This document shows positions 43,678-54,400 of a stretch of DNA of 64,000 nt, one piece after another. The stretch comes from CAKAHY01 sp963522175. GTDB lineage: Bacteria > Bacillota > Clostridia > Lachnospirales > Lachnospiraceae. A model generated the notes under the pieces. The model was not told where the DNA came from. It worked only from the letters and a program-made list of their open reading frames with translations, and ran no database searches. The position numbers and the translations under genes are program-made. Within the stretch, counting starts at the first letter, position 1, and each line of letters begins with the position of its first letter. The stretch spans positions 124,001 through 188,000 of the forward strand of contig CAUQXC010000005.1 of assembly GCA_963522175.1 (NCBI GenBank), given 5' to 3'.

Positions 43678-43699
43678 CTTGATTCCAATTTAAATGACG

Positions 43700-44218
43700 T
43701 CATTCATCTGATTCCTCTACGATATAATACTCTTTGCTTTCTTCCTTTTCTTCAAGGAATTCTTCCCTTCTTTTCCATACCACAAGAGCTATGATCGTGA
43801 TTATAATATAATTTACCACTTGATTTGCTATGTCATGATTTAACAGAGGCAAAAAATAGTCTGTTTCCTTTGTAATGAAGCTGTTTACCAAGATACAATA
43901 AACCGTCATAGAACTCAAAAACGAAATGGCAAAGTTTAAGATTTTTCCTATTAATCCAAGTTTTCGATGGATAATTTTAAAAAAAACGGAATATATCACT
44001 ACTGCCAATATACCGGCTAACACATCCCAAAAATATATGGCATATCCAGATGAAAATTTGATAGAAAAATAGTGGTGAATATAGTACCAGCTCGCTATAA
44101 ATACTACAAGTTTATCAAGTGCAAACAGACTAATTTTTACAAATGTTGCTCCTGCAAACAGGATAACTCCCAAATACAGTATAATTAAGGTTATAAAAAT
44201 GATAACCAGACCAATCAT
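43700..44218 (-). CDS. Membrane protein of the transfer region, function unknown
   Basis: 172 residues, about five membrane segments and an acidic C-terminal tail (EEFLEEKEESKEYYIVEESD). GGAGGAG ahead of the ATG. Not recognised. Last minus-strand gene of the transfer operon as seen here, so a mating-channel or entry-exclusion role is possible by position only. Confidence 0.65.
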   Translation of the reverse strand: MIGLVIIFITLIILYLGVILFAGATFVKISLFALDKLVVFIASWYYIHHYFSIKFSSGYAIYFWDVLAGILAVVIYSVFFKIIHRKLGLIGKILNFAISFLSSMTVYCILVNSFITKETDYFLPLLNHDIANQVVNYIIITIIALVVWKRREEFLEEKEESKEYYIVEESDE

Positions 44219-44310
44219 GTCATTTCTCCTCCTGTCAAAATAATTTTCTTTTTCTTATAATATAACGCTCCTGTTCTAATTTATCAAACCTTTATTTTCT
44301 ATATCCTAAT

Positions 44311-44365
44311 AAAAAAACAAAAAAAATAGTGGATAAACAGCCATATTAGCTATTTACCCACTATT
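44311..44365 (-). terminator. Terminator after the SSB-like gene
   Basis: AATAGTGG pairs with CCACTATT on a stem extended by TAAA/TTTA; on the minus strand it is followed by TTTTTTTGTTTTTTT. Confidence 0.7.
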
Positions 44366-44381
44366 ATATATCTTTATAATT

Positions 44382-45362
44382 TTATCTTTCTACTTTTTTT
44401 TCTTTTTTGATACCACCCTGTTCCTTTGGTTTTTCGCCTGCCTTTTCCTTATACTCCTTTAACTTACCAAGTGCTGAAGATTTCTTTGTTTGCTTTGTAC
44501 TTTGATTTATTTTGACCTGTTCTTTGGCTTTTAACAGCTTTGCGGAATAAACTTTAAGAGAAATATATTCCTTTCCATCCTTTCCTTGTGTTAGATTTTC
44601 CTTTCCGAATAAGTGAACAAAGTCTCCTTTTTTGAGGTCTTTTACCTGGTCGATCTTGTCTCCATAAGCAAAACAGTTCATATAGAGTACATTTCCATCT
44701 TTATCATTTTGTGCTATAGAAAAGTTTGCCACTTGGAATTCTTTTCCATCTTTTGATTTCAGATTTTTGATTTCCACATCTCCAACAATGTTGCCGTCTA
44801 TATTGAGCTTATCCTGATTTTCTTTATTTGTATCTATATCTTTTCCATAACCTCTTTCCTCCATCCTATTTCCATCACTATCCTTGCTTATATTTACGCT
44901 CTCTCCACCAATCTCCTTGCCCTGTTCCTCTTTTTCTTGTTCTTCATGTGTTTCCAAGAGTTCTTCATCAATGAAATAGGAAAATTTTTCGTCAATGAGT
45001 CCCATTACCGAATCATTCATATAATTATCATAGGCACTATCCAGTATAGTTTCGTTCTCAATGCCTGTTTCAAGAGAAATAATGCCTTTGACAAAATCAC
45101 TATGATTATACTCTGCCAAAAAAGATAAGGTAGTTTTCATAGTTTCAAAGTTATTATTTTGCATATCAGAAATACTTTTTAAATCATCTGCATATCGTCC
45201 ATTATACCACTCAAATTTTCCACTTTTCTTGTTTTCTTTAATTCCTGTTGCAAGCACAAACTGAGTGCCTGAAAACAGTATTGCCTGATTGTCCTTCACA
45301 TCTAAAACTGTTGTATTTTCACTTAATGCTGTTTTTACAATATCGCCTTTTTCTAATTTCAT
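44382..45362 (-). CDS. Two-domain SSB-like (OB-fold) element protein with shared C-terminal tail
   Basis: 326 residues, GGAGG ahead of the ATG. N-terminal domain (1-135) of unknown type found with element proteins (MKLEKGDIVKTALSENTTVL, GKFEWYNGRYADDLKSI). Acidic linker (136-190). Then an OB-fold like single-strand binding protein (about 190-275: GDVEIKNLKSKDGKEFQVAN, KKGDFVHLFGKENLTQGKDG). The basic tail starts KKSSALGKLKEYKEK and resembles the ends of two other proteins of this element. It may coat transferred single-stranded DNA. Confidence 0.75.
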   Translation of the reverse strand: MKLEKGDIVKTALSENTTVLDVKDNQAILFSGTQFVLATGIKENKKSGKFEWYNGRYADDLKSISDMQNNNFETMKTTLSFLAEYNHSDFVKGIISLETGIENETILDSAYDNYMNDSVMGLIDEKFSYFIDEELLETHEEQEKEEQGKEIGGESVNISKDSDGNRMEERGYGKDIDTNKENQDKLNIDGNIVGDVEIKNLKSKDGKEFQVANFSIAQNDKDGNVLYMNCFAYGDKIDQVKDLKKGDFVHLFGKENLTQGKDGKEYISLKVYSAKLLKAKEQVKINQSTKQTKKSSALGKLKEYKEKAGEKPKEQGGIKKEKKVER

Positions 45363-45419
45363 TATTTACTCCTCCATTTAATCTTCTTTGTATTTGTAGT
45401 TTTCATTGTTAAAATTAAG

Positions 45420-45448
45420 AATAGAGTACCTATAAAAGATACTCTATT
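45420..45448 (-). terminator. Hairpin after the giant gene
   Basis: AATAGAGTA and TACTCTATT, 9-bp perfect stem with an 11-base loop between the 3707-codon gene and the SSB-like gene; only CTTAATTTT follows on the minus strand, so termination is partial. Confidence 0.45.
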
Positions 45449-45490
45449 TTAGATATACTCATATGTTTTTTTATCATTTTATAATAAGGT

Positions 45491-48400
45491 TTATCTCGTC
45501 TCCTCAAAGCATTCCGCCTTATTTTCTCTTTTTTCTTTTTGATTGATTTGCTCCTTATACTCGTTTAATCTTCCTATTACCGAACTCTTTTTGTTTTTAT
45601 CAAAATCACCAATATTTTGAATATTACTGTCTCTAAAATCTGCGTCATACCTGTCTGCTACTCCATCTAAATCCATATCCTTTGATAAGGGATCATAAAA
45701 GTTTCCATCTTCATTGATAGAAAGTCCAAGTACTGCCTTTAACTTCTCTTCATCAACATAGATAAGCTCATTAAAATCCCAAAAACCGATACTTTCCTTA
45801 ATTTGTATCAGCTCCTGCCTGCTGCTCGCATCTTGTGGATCACAGGTGTAACTAAAACTGTCAATTAAAGTATTATCTACATAGGTATTCATCTTGTAAT
45901 TGATTAAATCAAGACTTATTTGTATCTCATGTTTTTCATCCGGCGTAGTCGTATAAGCCAAACCTATATCTGTCAAATCAGAAAACATTGTATCAAAATC
46001 TTCTATGCTATGTGCTTCATCATATTCTTCGTTTAGAAAATGAATAAGTTCTTCTTTCACTTCTTCCAAAAGTGGATTCTTCTCCTCTTTTATATCTTCT
46101 TTTTGTCCCATATCAAGCAAATGATTAACTTCAGCAAGCCTTAATGTCTTTTCTTTTAAAAGCTCTGCTTGTGGAAATTTCTTCTGAATTTCAAGTTTTG
46201 CCGTCTCAAATTGATTTTCGGTATCTTTAAGTTTTCCCAGTGTCTGCTCCAATCTCTCAGGCATTCTATCAAGTACATTATCCATTCTTATTATATTTCC
46301 GATCTCATCAGTTCCAAATTCTCCATAATGATTTTCTTCTCCTTTGAGATGGAATTTGTACTGATTAGAAAAACTGTCATAGTATACGAATAAATCAAAA
46401 TTTCTATACTCTCCAATTTTTACTTCTTCTTGTGCGAAATTATCCGTCTTTTTTATCCCTTTTATCCTGTTTATTAAGAACTCTCCAGCTTGCTTTTTAT
46501 CAGTATATTTTCGTCCACTTAAAGTTAGAGATGTGAATTTTGATACTGTTTCTTTAGCTATAGTTTCCTTTATTTTAGTTTCTTTTTTATTTTCACCTAT
46601 ATTTTCTAAAGAGGTTTGAGTGTATTCTTCTGTTTTTGCTTCCTTTTCATCTCCGTACGATTCTACTTTTTCTATATCCTTTTTCAAATTTTCTATTTTT
46701 TCTTTTAGATTTTCAATTTCTTTTGGATACACCTTTATTACCTTATCCTCCATTTTATATAAATTGGATTTAAAATTGGATTCCAGTATTTTTAGTTTGG
46801 ATACCTCAACATCAAGATCCATTTTTTCACGAATAAGTGGATTCCCTGTAGCCAAAGCCTTGATTTCAGCATAATTCAAAGTTGCCTCATCGACATCCTC
46901 TGCAACACGTACAGGCGTTTTACTTGTCATTATTTGAGAGATATATTTTTGCTTATTTTCAAGCGTTTGGAAAAGATAAGCATCAAAGGTATTTTCTGTT
47001 ATATACCTAAAGATATGGACATCCCTGTTTTCATTGCCTTGTCTTACAATACGACCTGCTCGCTGAGACAGATCCGCAGGTCGCCACGGTATATCTAAAT
47101 CATGAATGGCTATCAGTTTATTCTGTACGTTAGTGCCTGCTCCCATTTTTTGTGTAGAGCCAAGAAGTATACGAATTTCACCTTTTCGCACCTTATCAAA
47201 GATAGCATCTTTTTCCTTGTTGTTCTTTGCATTATGAATAAACTCAATCTCTATTTCAGGAATTCCCATAGCTATAAGCTTATTCTTCATATCATCATAG
47301 ATATTAAATTCTTTGGATGGTGTGGATAGATCACAAAAAACTAATTGTGTTGATTTTTCCTCACTGTATTTATCCCAAATACTGAAGATATTTTTAATGC
47401 AAGTATTTACCTTACTATTTTCTTCATCAGGGAGCAGTGGGTTAATCAGTCTTTGATCAAGTGCCATTTTCTTTCCGTCGTTTGTAATAAGAAGCATATT
47501 ATCAACAGATGAGTCTACCTGTTTTGCTCTAACCTTATCCGCCCTTTCTGAGAAAGTTTCAAGGATCTGCTTTTGTTCTTCTGTCGGCTTTGTCTTTATG
47601 GTTTCATAATGGGCATTTGGAACAGGAAGATTTAATACGTCGGATGTCTTTATATCCATAAACTGTTTTACGATATTCATCAGTTCCGGAAGGTTATAGA
47701 ATTTCGCAAATCTGGTCTTACTTTGGTATCCGTTACCTTCAGGATTAAGTTCAATTGCCGTAACAGTTTCTCCAAATGTAGATGCCCATGAGTCGAAATG
47801 TTGCAAGTGCATCTTCTTAAGCTCATTATACTGAAGATAACGCTGCATTGTATATAACTCTGTCATAGAATTACTTACAGGGGTTCCTGTAGCAAATACA
47901 ATTCCCTTATTACCGGTAATTTCATCCATATATCTGCATTTCATCAACATATCACTTGATTTTTGTGAATCTGGGCTTGTAATTCCTGCAACATTTCGCA
48001 TTTTTGTGAATAGGTACAAATTTTTAAAAGCGTGTACTTCATCTACAAATAGTTTATCTATCCCCAATTCTTCAAATGTTAGGACATCATCTTTTTTATA
48101 ATCATCATTTAGTTTTTTTAGTTTTGCTTCCAAACCTTTCTTGGTTTTTTCAAGTTGTTTAACAGTGAACTTCTGTTCTCTATCCCTTTTGTACTCACTG
48201 ATAAAATCCACAATTTCATCAATCTGGCTTTGCAGCTCATACTCCTGTCGCTGCTTTGAAATTGGAATTTTCTCGAATTGACTATGCCCTATAATCACAG
48301 CATCATAATCACCTGTTGCAATCCTTGAGCAAAATCTTTTTCTCCTATCAGGTGTAAAATCTTTTTCTGTGGCACAAAGAATATTGGCAGCCGGATACAG

Positions 48401-51400
48401 TTCATTAAACTCACGACCGAACTGTTCTACAATATGATTTGGAACTACAAACATGGCTTTGTTGCTCATTCCAAGTCTTTTAGACTCCATAGCAATTCCT
48501 ATCATCTCAAAAGTCTTGCCGGCACCGACTTCATGGGCAAGCAAGGTGTTCCCTCCGAAAAGTCCTCTTGCAATCGCATCTCTTTGATGAGGTCTAAGCT
48601 CTATTTCAGGATTCATTCCATCAAAAGTAAGGTTACTTCCATCATATTCTCTAAGCCTTATTGAATTGAATCTCTTGTTATATTCTTTGACAAGTCTTGA
48701 TCTTCTGTCCACATCCTCGAAAATCCAGTTTTTAAACTCTTCTTTGATGATTTCTTGCTTACTCCTTGCAAGCATTGTTTCTTCTTTGTTTAAGACAGAA
48801 CTTTTCTTTCCGTTTTCATCTACAATTTGATCATATACATTGGTATCTCTAAGGTTCAATGTATCTTCAATCAGTTTATATGCACTTACCCTGCTTGTTC
48901 CGTATGTGAAATTAGCAAGGTCATTTCCTTTATCTATACTTTTACCTTCTACTCTATATTCCCCTGTAAAGTTGGTATATTTGATATCAATATTCCATCT
49001 GTTTGAAGCAGATGTCTTTAACAGATGAAACATAAAGCTCTTATAATCTTTCTCAGGTATCCAAGTTGCTCCCATTCTAACGGTTATTTCACTTGCCTCG
49101 AGTTCTTTTGGCATTACTTCCAATAGTTTTTGTTTTTGATAATTAAGACTGAATAGTTCTTTTTTTAGAGTAATATTATCCTGTTTCAATAGTTCTGTAT
49201 CAGTATTTTGAGCTTGTTCATTTTGCTCAAGTTCATGTTCTACATTCTTGATATACGAATCTATTACTTCTATCTTTTCTCTAATATTCCCGGATAAATA
49301 TTCATCAGCAGTTACATAAGATCTTGAAAAATCTCCCAAATCTACAGCTGAAGAAAAAGGAGTCGTATCACTTGGATCAAATCCATCTAAATTTAAAAAT
49401 ATTTCTCCCTTTAATCCTTCAATAATTTCTCCTCTTGTTTTTTCAGTGAGTTTTTCTATATAGTCAAAATTGACTTTCCCTTTTTGAGAAATAGATAGAA
49501 TAAGTGCTTCTGTCAGATTATCTGTATGAGTGATCGCAACGGCTTTCTTAATCGTTCTTTTTGTAAATATATCGGATTTCCCGATGAAGTTGCCTTCCTT
49601 ATCCAGCTTTTCCAAAGTGGAAAGTAGAGAATAGTTCGCATCTTCACGAAACAACTTTTTATTTGCCTTACTATTTAAAATTCCGTATTTTTTGGAAAAC
49701 TCATCATAAAGGCGATTTAGATCCTCTTGTTTTTCTTTAATTTCTGTATCGGAGTAATCTTCTTTTTGATAGGAAATTACCTGTCTTAATATTTTTTCGA
49801 TCTCAAGATATGACTTTACTTTCTCCTCATCAACTTTATTTAAATTCAATTTTTGCATTACGGAATTTTCTCTAAAATATACCTTGTCATCAATTACTGC
49901 ATAAGAATAGTTTTTCACACTGTCATCAGCAGGAATTGTTTCTGTTTCAAGTTCTTCACCTAATTGTGCTTTTTCATATATGCCGCTTATATTTTTTATA
50001 GCTATATTTAATTTTTCTTCTAAAGAAATTCCTCCATCATCCACACAGGCTAAGGCTGTTCCAAATTTGCTTGATACTTCTTCCATATTTCCAAGCACCA
50101 TATCGGGATTATCTATAAAGTATTTATTATATGTTAATCCCTTTTCATCGGTATCAAGTTTTACCCAATCCTCATCTAATTTTAGTAATCTGTCTCTTTT
50201 TTTAAGGAAGATTATATCACTTGTTACCTCTGTTCCAGCTTCGCCTTTAAACGTGTTATTCGGTAACCTGATGGCTCCTAAAAACTCTGCTCGTTCACTA
50301 ATATATCTTCTGATATCTTCACTTTTTTTATCCAATGTTCCGTTTGAGGTTATAAAGGCTATTATTCCGCCGGAACGTACTTTATCTAAGGTTTTGGCAA
50401 AGAAATAATCGTGGATAAGAAAGTTGTTTCTTTCATACTCACGATCCGATATTTTATATTCTCCAAAAGGTACATTTCCTATTGCTATATCGAATAAATT
50501 GTTTGAAAAAGTTGTTTCTTCAAAGCCTTTTATCTGTATGTTAGCGTTAGGATACAATTTACTTGCTATCCTACCACTAATACTGTCAAGTTCCACTCCA
50601 TAAAATTTGCTACTTTGCATACTCTCCGGAAGATTTCCGAGAAATCTCCCGGTTCCCATACTTGGCTCTAAAATGTTTCCGCTTTCAAATCCCATATTGG
50701 ATAGAGCCTTATAGATACTATCTATTACAACCTTTGGTGTATAAAAAGCGGTAAGAGTGCTTTCTCTTGCTGCATCATATTCAGATTGTGATAAGTTTTC
50801 TTTTAGAAAATCTCTTGCCTTACTCCATTGTCCCTGTTTTTCTTCATCAAACACATCAGAAAGTCCACCCCATCCGACATACTTGCTTAATATGTCCTGT
50901 TCTTCCTTTGTTGCATGACTATGTCGTTCTTCGATTTCTTTTAAAACTTTGATGGCTTCTATGTTATTTTTTAGTCTTTCTGAAGGTGGCAAGATCTCAT
51001 CTTCTCCTGTTATTTTGTAATTGATTGGAGGAATACTTCCTGTATCATTTATTACATCTAAATTATGGTGTAAAAGTTCCGACTTATCTTCTCCTAAGTT
51101 AAGACTTGGCTTAAACTGATCAAGAGATTCTCTTTTTGCATATAGATTTGCTACTGGTCTCTCCTGAGTATATATCACTTCCGTCATCAGTTTTTCTGTA
51201 TTTGAGACAAGTTGTAGCCTGCTCATTCCAACGGGATTAAAATTATTTCTGGTAATTTCATATTCTTTATTTTGAAAGAGAACGGAAAGTCCTTGTTTGT
51301 TATAATCTTCAATATCTAACAAAATTAGATCTTCATCATTGATACTTTGTTCTTGTAGCTTCTCTGTTGTAGATACGATCTCCAAATCAAGTTCACTTTC

Positions 51401-54400
51401 ATTTCTGAAAGGAATAATCTCACTGCTCGTTATAAAGCCGTTTAGATAGCCTTCATTATCATCTAATTTTATCGTTTTATATGTTTTATAATCCTGAATT
51501 TCTGAAATTACATATTCTTTACCCTGATATTTTACCTGCATACCTTCCTGATAGATTGGCACCTTTATCTGCTCTTTCTTTTCCTCATTTGCTTTATCAA
51601 TTTGCTGATTGATATAACCGGTAAGCATTACATTTCTATGATTATCATCAAGCAGATAAGGAAGATTTTGAAGCATTTCATGATAGCTGTCGTATTGAAT
51701 TGCGAGATTGGAACTTAACATATATCCGTTATATCTTAAATTTTGTTTTAACTGCTTATTTTTCATATCCAAAACAAGCTCTGCCTCATAACCTTCTTTT
51801 TCATCAATGTTATCTGTTATATGCTCCGGTGCTTTTAAAAGATCTTCCAATATATTTTTTTCATCCAAAATAAATTCTTCGCTTTGAGGATGAAATTGAT
51901 ATTCTCCTACATCTTTTACCTCTTTAAAAATCAGAGCAGATAAAATTTCTTTCTTATCTCTTAACTCCAATACCTTTGCTTTTTCTTCTTCTGGTAAATT
52001 AATATTAAAATGTATTTCATTTTCTCGGTTGATATAGGCAATATTTTGATAGGCATCATCTATTTTTAAGTTTCTGTTATACACATAAATATCATTATAA
52101 TAATCAGGAAACTGTTCATTAAAACTTGCCACCTCAAAATCAAAACCGCCTTTTTCTTCTGTTACCTTATCCGATGAAATTTCATATAGCCCTTGATTCT
52201 CAAGATAAAATACATCATTAAGATCTGTTAGATTCACTTCTTTCATACTTGTAGCAATCTCGTCAAAAAGTGCATCGATCTTGCTGCTTTCCTCAAAGGT
52301 TATTCCTTTGTATAGAGGATAGACTTTACCTTCAAAATTGTCATTACTTGGATATACCTTAGTTCCTGTTTCATCCAGAGAAATATCTTTTACTTTATCT
52401 TGATCCATAACTGCATAGTAATTACCAACTTTGACTGCAATCTTATCTTCGGCAGCCGTCTTTGCTATGTCATCTTCTATCTCTGTTTCTAAAGCCTTTA
52501 TTCTTTCTAAGAACCTGTCAACATTACTGGAATAAATTAAGCTGTCCGTATTGTTGTATGCTACTCTATATTCACCATCATTATTTTTGAAAAAAGTAAA
52601 ACGGGCTAAATCGGATAATTCTTTATCTTCCTCAAAAGGATTATATTCTTCAAACTTTGAACCATCCGTATATGCAAAGTTTTTAAAATACGGGAATAAC
52701 TTCTTATAATCTTCCTCATTTGATACCACAGTCATAGACTCTTTTTCTAAAATATCCTTTAAGGTATTATCTATATCTTCTGCATTGTGTTCTTCGGTTT
52801 CTCTGCTTATATTCATCTGTTCATAAAGATACTGAAAATCTCTTTGGTTTACTTCATTTCCATCTCCAATATCTATTCTGAAGTGTTCTTCCACTTCTCC
52901 GTCTACAATATGATCAAAATAGAATTTAGAATAACCTACCCACTCGTCAGTCATTTCTCCATATTCGTCTTCACCTACCGTTTTGTTATGAACTCTGATT
53001 TTTTCGTCAAGCTCTTTGATTTCATCAAGCAATTCTTTAGTAACAAGTTCTCCGGCATAATTTTTTTCTATAAGACCCAAGCCTTCATTAAATTCTAAAA
53101 CCCAATAATCTCTACGATTCTTTGTTTCAGAAACAGTTTCTTCTTTGAAAGACTCATTTCTATCTTCTATATTTTCTTGTATATTTTGCCTATCTTCTGT
53201 CTGCTCTGTAAAATCTTCTTTTCCTATATATCTGCCGCTTTCAACAAGGTTTTGTATCCTTTTTGCCGCCTGATTCCAGTTTAAAAAAATATCCTTACAG
53301 TTTTCTTTTTCAAGCTTTATTCCTTTGGCATCGTGCCACTCTCCACTTCCTCTTGCACCTGATAAAGCATGAGATCTACCACCTGTTCCATATTCATTTT
53401 TTAGAAAATCCATCTTCTCTTGAAGTGTATGAGAACTACGAAAAAACTCTACAATCCTTTCTTTTCCGGCTGAAACACCACTACCTCTTCTAAGATTTTC
53501 ATAAATCTCATCTTCCGTGATAAAACCCTTTATATTAGGAATTTCCATCATATTTGAAGTAAATTCTTTTCTTGGTATCTCTAAATCCTGTAATCTTTGT
53601 AGAATATCTATTGTTTTATGATAATGAAATCGTAAAATACTTGGATTTTTATCATAATCTTGTAAAAAGTTATCGTATTCTTTCCTTAATATATTTCTAA
53701 ATTCGAGGTTTTTTAAGTTTTCTGCAAGTTCTTTGGTTTTATCCGGATATCCTTTCTTTTCATCTCCGTTGAGAATTGACAAGTAGCTATTTCTTACTTC
53801 ATCTGCAAAATCTCCTTTCAAAAACCATAACTTCTCTGCAAGTTCTTTTCTCTCAAAGGAAAATACTTCCGCCACTTCCACATTAGTTGCATATTGACCT
53901 TTTTCGATTAATATGCCGATACGCTTGGCTACATCTACCCATGAAAGAACTTGAGACGGCTCTTCTCTTGAAGATACATCATTGGATAGATAAATCCCCT
54001 CTTTATCGCACCAAGCACAAACCTTTTTTCCTTCCACTTCGTATCCGTTCCCGCCTTTAAAAGTATTTTGAAGAAAATGAGCCAATTCTTCCTTACTTTT
54101 TCCTTTAGAGTATTCGGCTAAAACCTTTAAGCGTAAATTGTCCTCATTTCCTCCATGAATCAAAACAGCATCAATTTCTTCTTGCCTTAGCGGAAACTGA
54201 AATCTTCCTTGACTGACTGTATTTTGCGCAAAAGAAAAAGAAGCCTTATCGACTTCTTTTCCTCCATTTCCTATATAATCTTGTTTTATCTTCTGTATAT
54301 TCTCTTCATGATACTCATCTATGCCCAAACGATCTGTTCCATCGCCATTTTTGTAAGTGTCATGTCCAGATTCTTCTTCAGTCCTGCGTACTTCAGAAAG

